Counted from the stretch's first letter, positions 38,227-49,758 are shown. The stretch is 64,000 nt of DNA from Choanephora cucurbitarum (GCA_025331435.1 JAIWNI010000109.1:29196-93195), one strand, 5' to 3'. Translations and numbers: made by a program. Notes: a model not told the origin generated them from the letters alone.

Positions 38227-39506
38227 ATGTCTGACAACGTCGCTCACGCTCTTTCTGGTAAATAAAGATAACTACACTTAGAAAACCAATCATGGTCTAA
38301 TGCATTGCGTGTCAAACAATAGGTGCCGGTGGAGGTATTGTCTCTATGGCCTTGACCTACCCTCTTGTATCTGTCAGTTCTCGTCTTCAAGTTCAAAAGA
38401 ATGATACTGGCAAGGACGCTTATAAGGTATGACTTTTGATTGTTCTGATGACATTTGAACTGCTTATGCTTATATCTTTTTCTTTTAATTTCAACGCATA
38501 GAACACTATGGACGCATTTGTTAAGATCCTTGCCAAAGAAGGACCTAGAGGTTTATACTCGTAAATACAATAACCACCCTTTAACAATCTCCAAAAAGGC
38601 GACAATATGCTTACTATTTCACTTTTTTTTAGTGGTTTGTCCTCAGGTATCTTTGGTATTGCTGTCACAAACGGTATGTGAACATCCTTCCCCTTTTTTT
38701 TTCAATACTTGCATGAATTTTGAGGTACATCGTTACTTATTGTGATTTTTGATATTAGGTGTTTACTACTACTGTTACGAAGCTGTCAAGTCCATCTTTG
38801 AAAAGACAAAGGGCAAAGGAAAGCCTATGAGCACTGCAGAATCAATGCTTGCAGGTGCTCTTGCTGGTTCTGCTGTAGTCTTGGCTACTCATCCCATCTG
38901 GACTGTCAACGTAAGTTTATATCGTAACTGACGCTTGGGTCAATAAGCTAATGACTTTATTTCTCTGCTACATAGACTCGTTTGACTGTGAAGAAGGGTG
39001 TTGAAGGCGACGAAAAGGCACCTAAGGCTAACGCATTGTCTGTTGGTCTCCAAATCTTACAAAAGGAAGGTGTTGCTGGTCTCTATGCCGGTGTCAAGGC
39101 TGCTTTGGTATTGGTTATCAACCCCATCATTCAATACACCGTATTTGAACAAGCCAAGAACAAGATCTCAAAGCACAAGGCCTTAGGCAACCTTGATTTC
39201 TTCTTGTTGGGTGCTCTCTCTAAGCTCTGTGCCACTGCTATCACCTATCCCTACATCGTCATCAAGTCCCGTATGCAAGTCTCTCAACAAGGTGATGAAA
39301 AGTATACTTCTATCTTGGATGGTTTCAAGAAGATCATTGCCACCGAAGGTGTTCCCGGTTTATACAAGGGTATCTCTTCTAAGGTTGTTCAATCTGTTCT
39401 TACTGCTGCTTTCTTGTTCCTTGCCAAGGAAGTCTTGTTTGATTGGTCTGTCTGGGTGCTTGTTTTGCTCGGTGCCCGTAAGGCTCGCGTTACTGCCAAA
39501 GCTTAA
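38227..39506 (+). CDS. peroxisomal-type mitochondrial carrier family protein (PMP47/ANT1-like)
   Basis: About seven exons join to a typical three-repeat carrier. The repeats are marked by YPLVSVSSRLQVQ, HPIWTVNTRLTV and YPYIVIKSRMQVSQQ, with GPRGLYSGLSSG, GVAGLYAGVKAALV and GVPGLYKGISSK as the matching helices. The PX(D/E)XX(K/R) signatures deviate as expected for the PMP34/PMP47/ANT1 group. That group imports ATP, CoA or related nucleotides into peroxisomes for fatty acid oxidation. Location and substrate are inferred from family. The start MSDNVAHALS splices into GAGGGIVSMALTYPL. Most introns are under 150 nt. Confidence 0.88.
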
Positions 39507-39655
39507 TTTAATTTCTGCATACAATAAAATAAATACCATCTTCGATAGAAACATTTTTTTTTCAGGAATGGATTGCTTGTTAGATATACATAGTAAAAAG
39601 AAAGGAAAGAAAAACATAGGACAATGAAGGTGTTCTTGAAATGCTTTTTATGCTT

Positions 39656-40777
39656 TTATTTATACTCTATCACTTTGAAGGGATTTCCAGTGTATTCAAA
39701 GAGCTTTTGCCAATAAGCGTTAACTTCATATTCGAAATTATATTTTCCACCCAAGTCAACTTCCATGTTGTCCAAAGGTATGTAATCCTCCATGTTAACG
39801 ACATCGTTCGTAGCATCCTTAGAATCGCCAGAATTGATAAACTTGATCTTGTTTCTCGTAACTGGGTCCACAAAAGGAGCAATGACTTTGAAAGAAGCCA
39901 GAAAGAACCAAGGTGCTATAGACAATATAACATATCAACAAACACTGTATATACAAAATCAACCTCACTTACAGTTCTTCAAAAAGGCTGCACCAAGTCT
40001 TTCAGGATAATGATTACCAAGAATTTCCAAAAACCTTTTAGACGTGTTGATGCTGGGATTATTTGACATAGATAACCCTCTAAAATCTGTTACAATCGTG
40101 ATCTTCTCGACATTCTCTGGCATTAAGCGCATAGCTCTCTCTAAGCAAAATACAATATGCTTGACTTGTCTATCAGAATCCTTAGAGTTTTCGTTGCGGG
40201 GCTTCATAATCAACAAAGGTCTGCCAAACTTGTCAAATCCACTGAAATACATTTTACCTGTTTCAGTCTAGACATCAACTTCTTTTAGAAATACTGTTTT
40301 CATTCTGTGCAAACAGAAATGCTGTGTTTGTAGCTTTACCTCTGGACGAATGTATTCTGGATCCAACTGGTCAGGTTTAAATTCTCTTCGCCATTTCACA
40401 GTCTTTTCCAACATATTCTTGGCTTCCTATGTCAAAGAGGATTAATTTTCTGTACATACTAGATCAACAATATTGCAATATGATACCTCAAAATCCCATT
40501 TTCTGGCTCTCATATAGCGGTGAGCTGTAGCTTCAGTCAAAAAACCTCTTTCACTAGCATAATATGGATCGTCTTTGGCCAGCATGATGGTTTCCATATA
40601 AGCAAGTAAGTCCTTTATCTTTGTTTTTTGTTCCTCATTAAGAGGATCGTTCAAAATAGGCTGATAATCTTTGGGTGGAGTCAAAATAGGTTCATGAGTT
40701 ACTGGACCAAGTTCTGTAGTGACTGAATGAGTGCTAGCCGCTGATGATTGATTACTAGAAGACTTGAATTTGAACAT
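39656..40777 (-). CDS. Sec14-like CRAL-TRIO lipid transfer protein
   Basis: Four main exons encode the product. After a Ser-rich N-terminus (MFKFKSSSNQSSAASTHS) comes the CRAL-TRIO N domain (LTEATAHRYMRARKWDFE, then EAKNMLEKTVKWRREFKP). The lipid-binding domain follows, with GFDKFGRPLLIMKPRNEN, KITIVTDFRGLSMSNNPS, LGNHYPERLGAAFLKN, and PWFFLASFKVIAPFVDP with TRNKIKFI. The YPERL and FxxxWxxxxPF-type segments match phosphatidylinositol transfer proteins such as the Sfh family and plant patellins. The substrate cannot be told from sequence. No membrane segment is present. The upstream ATG-less extension is not needed. Confidence 0.88.
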
Positions 40778-41945
40778 GATTGCCAGGAACGAAAAAGGAG
40801 TTTTCTCTAACAAACCTAAATAACAATATTCATCCTATTTATAGAACATGAGTGTCGCTTTCCTTTTTCAGTATCGAAAAAGCTGGGTTTTTTAGATTAC
40901 GATGTCAATTGTGTCGATTTGAAGGAACAGCCACTTAAAGTAGCATTTACTGATTCAATATGCGTTTCGTTTGAAACTAAGACGCGTATAGAGGTATTTA
41001 AAGTTGTCAGCAAAGCTGCTTCTGGCTTCTTCTATTATCTTTGCTAGTGTTGATCTAATTAGTTATGTTTTGCCTAATATGAATTCAGTAGATAAGTTCA
41101 AAATAATTAGCTATTTTCTACTCATGATAGATATGTTTCTATCTTTGACTTGGGCGTACAGAATCAGATCCTCAGGTCAGCAATCAAAAGAGTAGGCAGC
41201 GCAGTTTATGTATGGCCTTTCTTACTTCTCTGTCTTGGCTACTAAAAAGCGGTTGTATCGTTTGTGACATATATCTCATGATACATAAAGCTTGTACCAT
41301 CGAAGCAAACTAGATCAATAGACATCATAAGCTTTTTCTGCCACAGTGCCGGTTATTGGCAGTAAAGAAGCACTTGCCATCAACCAATTAATGTTCTTGC
41401 ACTGCACCTTGCTAATGATATTCATAAACCAACGATAGCATGATTATACAATTATCACCAATAGTGATCCCAGACAATGTACTTAAAAATACGTGCTTTG
41501 TCGTCCTTTTTGTCATCAAAGATTTAACTATTGTTTGTATAACTCATAGCTATATTTTTTCTTCATTATTGTCAGCTTTTAGATTATATAACTAGGTATG
41601 GATACATTGTAGTGTTGCCTCTCTCTAAAGTGTGAAATGCTAGAAAACATATCTGTCTTAAGCTTTTGACTGAGAATAGAACTTACAATAAAACTCTCTC
41701 TAGAAGGTATCTGCTTTAAGCTGAGACTACTCAAATGTAAAGACAGATCCATCTATTATCGCAAAATCCCCTTTTTTTACAGACCATCCGAATAGCAAAA
41801 AATAGCTCATGAATGCAGCCATCGAATCACATCGATAATCGGATAGTAGGTTTTGTAGAACAAACAAAGAGTTGGTTTCGCTCTCAAGATTTTAGATAAC
41901 AAGACTCACAACATCTGCTCGTTTTCATTTGAGCTAAAAAAAAAA
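40778..41945. other. intergenic, 1.2 kb
   Basis: Contains the promoter of the Sec14-like gene. ORFs, including one near 41004-41195, lack an ATG start or a recognisable family. No clear repeat was found before the Tc1-like end near 41946. Confidence 0.4.
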
Positions 41946-43156
41946 GGTCCAAAAACCAAGTATTCTATAGACACTTTACTTAGATACATGAATAAAGAGT
42001 CTATTTGTTATGCTTATCAAGAACATGCATAGCAGCTTCGATAAATTTGATAATATGGTGCGTGGTTGTTCCTTTCTTAAGAAGTCTTGATTTGAATTTC
42101 TCCAAAACATTAGATTTTCTCTTTTTAGTTGTATGTTTCTTAAATACCTTCCATATTTGATCGCTCCAATAACCCAACATTGGAAAAGTTGATGGTTCCA
42201 AAAGGAGAAATACAGTCTACAGTTGTAACATTTGGTTCACGTCTATTGCGAGCTTGTACAATAGCAGAATTGTCTTTTTATTTTTTACTATGCGCAACTT
42301 CCTATAGTTTGAGTACGAAATCTAGCCTTATCAACAAAGACATAGTTCATTTGAAAGCCAATACCATTTTCTTTCCATCTGTATACTATATCGTGACGAA
42401 GAATAAGAGTTCTTTCGAAGTTTCTGTCCGTATTGTATTTCAATGCTTACTTCAGAGAAAAATGACAGGTCTCTGTCAAATGCTTCCAAAGGCTTTGTGA
42501 AGAAATAGTAAATCCAAGAATTTTTTGCATAATGCTTCTTTGGTCATTTAAATAGTCGATTAAAGATTGTTGTCAAAGTGTTTCATAAGAAATTTGATAT
42601 GTTCAATTAGGAGATTTATTATTGTATTTCTGTTCGCTTTTCTTTTAGTGGCTAACCAGAAAGTGCATTGCCATTACCTGTATTGAATTATTTTAGTAGA
42701 ACGTATGCATTACTTCTTGAAATCATGCACTGCTTAGCAGCTTTTGGTACACACAACCCCTTTTTCGTAAATAAGCTCAACAAAAGCAAGAATCTTCTCT
42801 GGGCTACAATTATTCTTCTTCTTGTTGTTATCTGTGATAGAAGTTGCATAAATATCAGTGGCGATCTCTTCCGTTGCTGGTTCTACTGTTATTGACTCCT
42901 CGATTGAAACAAGCTCACAAGAATCCAAGTCAGTCAATTGCAGAATATAACTATAATCCATTGCTAAATCTTCACCTCTCTCATCATATGTTCCACTGTC
43001 TGAGTAATTATTAAATCCAGACTTAGAGTGCATGAGATCCATTGTAAAATGTGCATGAATCACTAAAGAAGAAAAGGGAAATCTTTTTATGAATATCTGA
43101 TTTAAGAAAGTGAAAGTGTCCCAATAAAATCTCTAAAATCGTCTAATTTTGGACTG
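41946..43156 (-). mobile_element. truncated Tc1/mariner-like DNA transposon
   Basis: A decayed transposase (see separate entry) is bracketed by degenerate terminal inverted repeats. The left end at 41947 reads GTCCAAAAACCAAG, with GACACTTTACTTAGATA 23 nt inside. The right end, read inward from 43156, starts CAGTCCAAAATTAGACG and has GACACTTTCACTTTCTTA 34 nt inside. Shared GTCCAAAA and GACACTTT blocks in mirrored order support a pair of ends. No flanking TA duplication is clear, and the spacing differs by an indel. Total size is about 1.2 kb, shorter than a full element because the 3' third of the transposase gene is missing. Confidence 0.6.
42001..43044 (-). pseudogene. Tc1/mariner (DDE) transposase relic
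   Basis: Translation of the minus strand gives a recognisable but broken transposase. The N-terminal part (MDLMHSKSGFNN...SPEKILAFVELIYEKGVV) is frameshifted near 42750 into a helix-turn-helix (PKAAKQCMISRSNAYVLLK). Further on, LRHDIVYRWKENGIGFQMNY leads into VFVDKARF, the position of the first catalytic Asp (normally DEAGF). The IGCI-like core is damaged by stops. The final open part WSDQIWKVFKKHTTKKRKSN ... IIKFIEAAMHVLDKHNK ends at 42001. The second Asp and the Glu of the DDE triad would lie beyond this and are absent. It cannot be functional. Identification rests on family motifs known from Mucorales Tc1 elements. Confidence 0.75.
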
Positions 43157-43164
43157 CAATGCTG

Positions 43165-43206
43165 TAAGTGGGTGCCCTCCCAGGGCAAGACTGTCATGTC
43201 TGGGGA
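43165..43206 (-). other. GC-rich double hairpin 3' of the Fanzor relic
   Basis: Within AT-rich DNA a GC-rich patch forms two adjacent hairpins. The first is TGCCCT-CCC-AGGGCA at 43173-43187, a perfect 6-bp stem. The second is AGAC-TGTCAT-GTCT at 43188-43201. It lies 70-110 nt downstream of the Fanzor-relic stop on the same strand, and 10-50 nt from the Tc1-like right end. Guide (omega) RNAs of TnpB and Fanzor are encoded at this position, overlapping the element's right end, so this may be a remnant. That is inference only. Confidence 0.35.
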
Positions 43207-43275
43207 AAAAAAGAGAGAGAGAAGATTTGGTACTGTAAGACAGATAAAGTTTATGTAACACTTACTGCTTGCTAA

Positions 43276-45697
43276 TCACGCTTCGAGCGCAGCCAATATA
43301 CTGCTTCTTGTACAGAAGGATGCTGTTTTGCGATTGAAATCAGTGTTGGAGTGACTGATGGTTCTTGAGAATGCGGGAAGAGTTTGTTGGAACAGCAAAG
43401 TTGTAATTCCGGAAATAGCAATAACAAAGGCAGACAGTTTGTCATGGCCACTTACCCCACGACCATTCCTAGCAGATGGGCGTTCAAGGCTCAAGCAGCG
43501 GAGTGCGCCTTTCATGTTTCTATATACTGTTTTGCCTTTCACTGGTATCAGCTGCTTTGGATGTTGAAGTTTTTTTGGAAGCAATATACACAGGTTTGCG
43601 ACGTATTGTTTTCGTTAATGATGCTGGCTGTTGTATAACGGGCATGGTTATCCCGTTTCCAAATACCACCATAGCGTAAGTGTTGTTTGATTCTGGAGCC
43701 AACACCCATACCTCTATCAACAATCATCATGATCAACTGCTTTTGGGGTGACCGAAGTCCTGCCTTCTGCTTGCATTTTCGATCTTTGATTGCTTCTACC
43801 TTAGGGTTTAACCAAAGACGTTCTCGAGCACAAACACGATCTTTTGACTTCTTCATAAACATTTCTCTTCTCATATCACCCTTCTTCATCTTGGTATTCC
43901 GGTAGAAGCTTCTCACCACATTCTTGTTATCTTGCAAGCACCTGTACACATTTCAAACATCTTCTTCATTCTTGACAGTAGTGAAATTCTGGCGTGACAA
44001 TGCTGTTTCTGCTTCAGCAACTTGCGGACTGTTTCTCTTCATCAACGCCAACTCATGTCTGTAATGGAAATTTCTACTTGCAAAATCAACATCTTCAGCC
44101 GAGACTGTCTTTGCTTCAGGCAATGGTTGGAACTCAGGTTCAGTTTGTTCCATCAAAGCAGCGAAACGGTTGTGAAGTTTCAAGTGGTAGACATATCGTT
44201 CAAGCGAAACAGGTACTGATTCTGACATTTTTACAATGCCATTGTCCGTGCCAGAGAAAACGAAATCTTGGGAGGCTTGTAGAGGATCTAGATCGAGTTT
44301 TGCATCTTCAGACTTGAATATATCACCTCGTTCGTTAACACCAGCTTTTTTGGATACGTTTCAAAGTCTTTTCAGCCTTTTGCTTTCCCTTGTCTTTTTT
44401 AGGCATGGCAAGAGCTCTACGTCGAATATACAGATTAAATCTTTGATCAGAAAACTCGCGTTTGCATTCTTCAACAGCTAAATAACTCTTGTATCTTTTT
44501 TCTTTTAGCAAATTGATGAGCTGAGATATTTCCTTTTGAATGCCATCTAAGGCCTTCTTCTGTAGCTCGATAGGTATAGCCATTGACAGTTCCTGCTGGC
44601 CAGATTGAGTACCCCTGAGTTTGTTGATTGCGTTGCGAATGATGTTAAAGATATCTGGCAAGCAGCCACAAAGACCGGCTTCAGTTTCTTCGGAAGGAGT
44701 GGGTGGTCTAGATGGTTCGGTTGGTAGAGCTTGAGTTGCAGAAGGTTGGAAGAAGGGATTTTTCCAAGGCAGCAATTTCATCCTTGATAATATTCTTGTC
44801 TTTTTCGGACTGCAACAGGATTTCCTGTCAAGTTGATTCTGGAATATTGCTAGTGGAAGGCTGCTTTTTTAAAGAAGCTGTTGTCTCCTTGGGCTTGTTC
44901 GTCTTTGTACCTAACAACCTTACATGTTGTAAGCCGGGCAGAATAGTGATGTTGTGTGCGAATATTAACTTGTTTCTTTTGCATGCTGCTTGAATGCTTG
45001 CCATATCAAAAAATGAATTAAACACGGCATCCTTATGTTTGTAGACATCAATTGCACGCTGAAGCGGTGTACCGTCATATTTAAAGAATCTTAGTTTTTG
45101 TTGGCCATGATTACAATACAAAGAGCAAAGAAGTTCTGCATTCATTCGGAAAGCTTTTAGGCTGGCAGAAGGCATAGGACACATATTGCGATTAAATCTA
45201 GCATAACCGGCATAGCGGAAAAGATCATTTGTAAGGATAGTAAATGGAAGCTGGTGACCAATAGATTCATAGTTTGCCTTTCATGGAATATATGGTTTGA
45301 GCCTTGTGACAATAAGTAAGCATACATCAATCTCATGCTCTGCAAGATCAGCACGTTTATCCATCAAGGATTCACGAGTGAGATCGTAGTTAGCAAATAA
45401 CAAGCTTTTTATCAGACCCTTCATTTCAAATATATCCCTTCTACTAGCATCTTGGCTACTATCCCTCAAAGCATCTTCTTCTTCAATTATATCTACTTCT
45501 TCAACACTGGAATAATCATCAGGAGATGGTGGCAAAGCAGCTTCTTCAGATACTTGTTTGCCCATGGCTGATTCTTCTAACGAGGATCTCATCGGTTCTT
45601 CGCCTTTGCTAGATTTGATCTTCAGAGGCTTAGGGAGAGGCTTCGCAAAGTGACCTTCAGCAGATATTACCAATCTTTTACTGCCTTCAGCTCGTTC
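43276..45697 (-). pseudogene. Fanzor (eukaryotic TnpB-like RuvC nuclease) relic 1
   Basis: Almost the full length can be followed on the minus strand through several frames. The first part (SAEGHFAKPLPKPLKIKSS, then an acidic region and LTRESLMDKRADLAEHEIDV) runs to an in-frame TGA at 45283. It continues in the same frame (LPFTILTNDLFRYAGYARFN, KLRFFKYDGTPLQRAIDVYK) to a second TGA at 44830. A frameshift near 44770 leads to a helical, Lys-rich part. A second shift in an A-run near 44345 leads to FVFSGTDNGIV, where the Asp codon at 44246-44244 fits RuvC-I. Another TGA lies at 43955. Then come IMMIVDRGMGVGSRIKQHLR and NTSQTCVYCFQK. A third shift in an A7 run (43570-43576) leads to GALRCLSLERPS and SGHDKLSAFVIAISGITTLL (RuvC-III). 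The second zinc pair is damaged (Cys to Arg). It is inactive as read. Confidence 0.82.
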
Positions 45698-47032
45698 TTA
45701 AAAAAAAAGATAAATTACACATCTATTCAATCAGACTCATCATGCTGGCCCTCAAAGGCAGCTTTAGCCGCTCGAAACAGCTGACAGTAGGAAAGGACAA
45801 TGAGCCATTATTTGAGATAGAGCCTGATTGAACAATATAGTTATTTACAGTAACGTAATTTTTGTGCACAATACGGTAAGAGAAAGATAGACAGGGAAAA
45901 AAGCTGCAAGAGAAGAATTGCTCCTAGCTATATCTGTGTTACAGCAATCAATGCAGTTTATCAATCCTTTCTAAAGATAGCCAACATACATGAAAAGATC
46001 TCTTTGATATGGGTGTAGTATGTCTTTATTTTAAAAACATTAAAACACCTGTTTGGTATCAAGTTGTACACTTTAGACCGTTTTGCATGTGGAGTGAACG
46101 TTATTCACTAAAAAAGAAATCATCAAATCCATTGCTGGGGAAATAATAGCAAGAAGTCTTCTAAGGTGGACAATTTTCTTTGTTCAGAGAAAGCGAAGCT
46201 CCTGAAAGAACAATGGTATCGAATGCTTGATTTATATATACAAAGGTTAACAACCAAGTTTGATCTTGGTACTTCTTGTGATCTCCCTTCCCAAACAGAA
46301 ACAAACTTCCTTTTGTTTATAGCAGGAGGCAAGTCATTTCATAAAGATATATAGAGAGACTCTCGACACTCATTTCATATGCCTTAAAATGCATATTGCT
46401 GATGATTTTTACCCAAAAAAACAATATTACAAACTTGATTTCATAAAGGGGAGCACTTTTTCGTTTTCAAAAGGACTTCCTTCATTCTATCAGGCAAGTC
46501 AGAAGGTCCTCTAAACGTTCAGCCAGAATGATGTTACTCAAAAGCATGTCTTTCATTGACCCTTCTAGTAATGCTCCTTAAGCGAAATACAGCTCTTGTA
46601 AGGATTGCAGGACGTTACTGGCTTCGTTTCTGAGACAAAGCTTACTCCATTAGCTTAATTGTCTGACTCACTTTTGTTTCTTATTTGTAGCCGAACAAGC
46701 CCGCAATCACTGGAATTTTCTTGATGAGTCTCTTTGGTAGAAGAGAAAGAGAGAGTTTCAATTTTTAGTAATGCTCATCTATAAGCCCACTCATCAAAAG
46801 ACATTCTGTAAAAACTTAAATGAACGCCGGTAATAACAACTTTTATTGGCTAATATTGTCCAATCGTAATGCTTATCACCGGTGGAGTAGTCCCTCAGAC
46901 ATAGCAGCCCCGCCCCTCCCAGAATTATGCGGTCTTTGAATCGGGTTGGCACCCTTCCCCCAGTATTGTTTTTGTTTTAATTTTTTTTTACAACCCCTCT
47001 CCTCCTTCTCTTTTTTTGTTGAAATAGGTTCA
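45698..47032. other. intergenic region and ATP1 promoter
   Basis: The left part shows no gene; an ORF at 46123-46354 overlaps on both strands and is not convincing. The right part is the ATP1 promoter. ATTGG/CCAAT boxes occur at about 46847 and 46860, a GC box (CCCCGCCCCTCCC) at about 46907-46919, and a CT-rich leader (46990-47020) precedes the ATG. Confidence 0.5.
46840..46925 (+). promoter_or_regulatory. CCAAT and GC boxes upstream of ATP1
   Basis: ATTGGCTAATATTGTCCAAT at about 46847-46866 contains an inverted and a direct CCAAT box, and CCCCGCCCCTCCC follows at about 46907. They lie 110-190 bp before the ATP1 start. CCAAT-binding HAP complexes control respiratory genes in fungi, so regulation by HAP is a reasonable inference. 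Confidence 0.45.
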
Positions 47033-48970
47033 ATGTTGAGAAACGCTACTCGTCTCGCACGCCCTACCTTGGCTGCTTTCGCTAGATCTACTCCTGCTGT
47101 AAGACGCTAATGACACATAAACAAAAAGAGCGAAAAAAGAAAAGAGACACGCTCTTTTTCTAAATGACAACAACGTATTAAATCACTTTATTTCATTAGC
47201 GCCTTAACCTTGGTGCTGCTGCCGTTGGTCTTAGAAACTATGCTTCTGCTAAGCCTTCTACCTCTGAAGTTTCTTCCATCCTTGAACAACGCATCTTGGG
47301 TGCCAACTCTGAAGTTGACCTCCAAGAAACCGGTCGTGTTTTGTCAATTGGTGATGGTATTGCTCGTGTTTACGGTTTGAAGAACTGTCAAGCTGAAGAA
47401 ATGGTTGAATTCTCCAGCGGTCTTAAGGTAATTTCACGCAAAAAAAAAGAAGAGAAATAGATAGCCATTTGAAGAAGAGAGAAAGGAGAAATATATCACT
47501 ACGCACAAGAAGTTTTGAACTGACCATCCTTTTCTTGTATCATTCAATAGGGTATGGCCCTTAACTTGGAAGCTGACAACGTCGGTATTGTCGTCTTCGG
47601 TAACGATCGTTTGATCAAGGAAGGTGACACCGTCAAGCGTACTGGTGCTATCGTCGACGTTCCTATTGGTCCTGGTCTCCTTGGCCGTGTTGTCGATGCT
47701 CTCGGTAACCCCATTGATGGTAAGGGTCCTCTTGATGCTGCTGGTCGTTCTCGTGTCCAAGTCAAGGCTCCCGGTATCTTGCCCCGTCACTCCGTTAACG
47801 AACCTATGCAAACTGGTATCAAGTCTGTTGACTCCATGGTCCCCATTGGTCGTGGTCAACGTGAATTGATTATTGGTGATCGTCAAACCGGTAAGACTGC
47901 TGTCGCTCTTGACACCATCTTGAACCAAAAGAACTGGAACAACGGTTCTGATGAAGCCAAGAAGTTGTACTGTATCTATGTTGCTGTCGGTCAAAAGCGT
48001 TCTACTGTTGCTCAACTTGTCAGAACTCTTGAAGAAAACGGTAAGTGAAGAAGTGAATGTGTGTCTATGCGATTAGAGAAAGTACAAGAGACTGACTTAT
48101 GTTGATATAGATGCCATGAAGTACACCATTGTTGTTGCTGCTACTGCCTCTGAAGCCGCTCCTCTTCAATACCTTGCTCCTTTCTCCGGTGCTGCCATCG
48201 GTGAATGGTTCCGTGACAACGGTCGTCACTCTTTGATCATCTATGACGATTTGTCCAAGCAAGCTGTTGCTTACCGTCAAATGTCCCTCTTGCTCCGTCG
48301 TCCTCCTGGTCGTGAAGCTTACCCTGGTGATGTCTTCTATCTTCACTCTCGTCTCTTGGAACGTGCTGCCAAGATGAACAAGAACTTCGGTTACGGTTCC
48401 ATGACCGCTCTTCCCATCATTGAAACTCAAGGTGGTGATGTCTCTGCTTATATCCCCACTAACGTTATTTCCATCACTGATGGTCAAATCTTCTTGGAAG
48501 CCGAACTCTTCTTCAAGGGTATCCGTCCTGCCATTAACGTCGGTCTCTCCGTCTCTCGTGTCGGCTCCGCTGCCCAAACCAAGGCTATGAAGCAAGTTGC
48601 TGGTTCCATGAAGCTTTTCTTGGCCCAATACCGTGAAGTTGCTGCCTTCGCCCAATTCGGTTCTGACTTGGATGCCTCCACTCAATTCTTGTTGAACCGT
48701 GGTGCCCGTCTCACTGAATTGTTGAAGCAACCTCAATACACTCCCTTGTCTATCCAAGCCCAAGTTCCTATCATCTTCGCTGGTGTCAACGGTTACCTCG
48801 ATAAGATCCCCGTTAACAAGGTTGTTGAATGGGAAAAGGACTTCATTAGCCACGTCGCCACTCAACACGCTGATGTCCTTGAAGAAATCCGTACCAAGGG
48901 TGTTCTTTCCAAGGAACTCGAAGCTAAGCTCCGTGATGTCTGTGATAACCACGCCAAGGGTTTCTACTAA
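47033..48970 (+). CDS. ATP1: mitochondrial F1-ATP synthase subunit alpha
   Basis: Four exons (47033-47098, 47200-47427, 47551-48040 and 48111-48970) join in phase. A 22-residue exon ([20 protein letters not shown]) plus [18 protein letters not shown] forms the mitochondrial presequence. The mature part has [13 protein letters not shown], the P-loop [14 protein letters not shown], the [19 protein letters not shown] segment, and [10 protein letters not shown]. The alpha signature [17 protein letters not shown], which contains the conserved Arg that reaches the beta catalytic site, is also present. The protein ends ...DNHAKGFY. Codon use is extremely biased (TTC, GGT, CGT, AAG), as expected of a highly expressed respiratory gene. 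It functions in the F1 head on the matrix side of the inner membrane. Confidence 0.98.
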
Positions 48971-49173
48971 ATCTAAAATCTCTTGCTATGCTTTTCTCTG
49001 ATACATCTCTCTTGTTTTTTCTACCTTTCTACCTCTATTTACTCTTTTGATTTCTTATTCTAGCGTCTCTTTCTCTGTTGAATATTATCCTATTTTGACA
49101 TCTTCAAAACAATGAACTATATAAAAATGTTTTGAAAGAAGTAATTGTGTTTGTGTGTAATGTGGTTTATTTT

Positions 49174-49758
49174 CTATTGCTCTAAAGAAGTGATATCGAA
49201 TGATCTACATTTTGTCTTAAAGACCTGTAAGGTACGCTCTCTAACAATTTCCTCTACAAATCGTTCATTGGAGACCGATTGACGCTGGTGAAGAGTGAGT
49301 TTCGGAAGGTCGACATCAGATTGCTTTGGTGACTTACCATTGATTCTTGAGTAAAAATATGGTTTTTGACACTGAAATCATCAGGGTCTTCTTGTAATTT
49401 CTTGTTTTGCTTTTCGAGGTCTTCATCCATCAACTAATCAAACAAAAGAGTCTTAGATTTTGAAATGACAATCAAAATTAAGCATATACCTTGAGACAAT
49501 AATCAATAGCCTCATCACGCTTATAATAGGCTTCAGACATTTGTTTGAAGAAATCAGCACATGCACCTTCAGTTTGAGTAGCTGTCGAATTGAGTCTGTT
49601 GATAATATTGTCGTCTACTCTGCGCAATTCCTTCATGTAGTCTATACATAGATAGATTTTAATTATTCCAATCATTCTCTGTTCGCTCCTCTTTTTTTAC
49701 CCTTAAAGAAGGAAAAATTAAAGCAGGTTGAAGCGCTGAGTTCTCGCTTGGTTGACAT
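49174..49758 (-). CDS. MIX23 / CCDC58 family mitochondrial protein
   Basis: Four exons (49701-49758, 49490-49641, 49338-49433 and 49174-49284) join in phase to 138 residues; the human protein has 144. Homology is seen in LRRVDDNIINRLNSTATQT, in the Cys pair separated by 20 residues (GAC...YYKRDEAIDYC), and in ERFVEEIVRERTLQVFKTKC near the C-terminus. MIX23 is a small intermembrane-space protein with conserved cysteines that supports mitochondrial protein import under stress. The gene is convergent with ATP1 (204 nt between stops). Its start codon lies only 89 bp from the 5' LTR of the retrotransposon, which is likely to have displaced much of its promoter. Confidence 0.85.

Noticed and set aside
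46123..46354. Overlapping ORFs on both strands, about 62-69 codons.
   Set aside because: No homologue recognised, no clear promoter, and both strands equally open.
47434..48952. Long ORFs opposite ATP1.
   Set aside because: They are shadows produced by the strong codon bias of ATP1 on the other strand.
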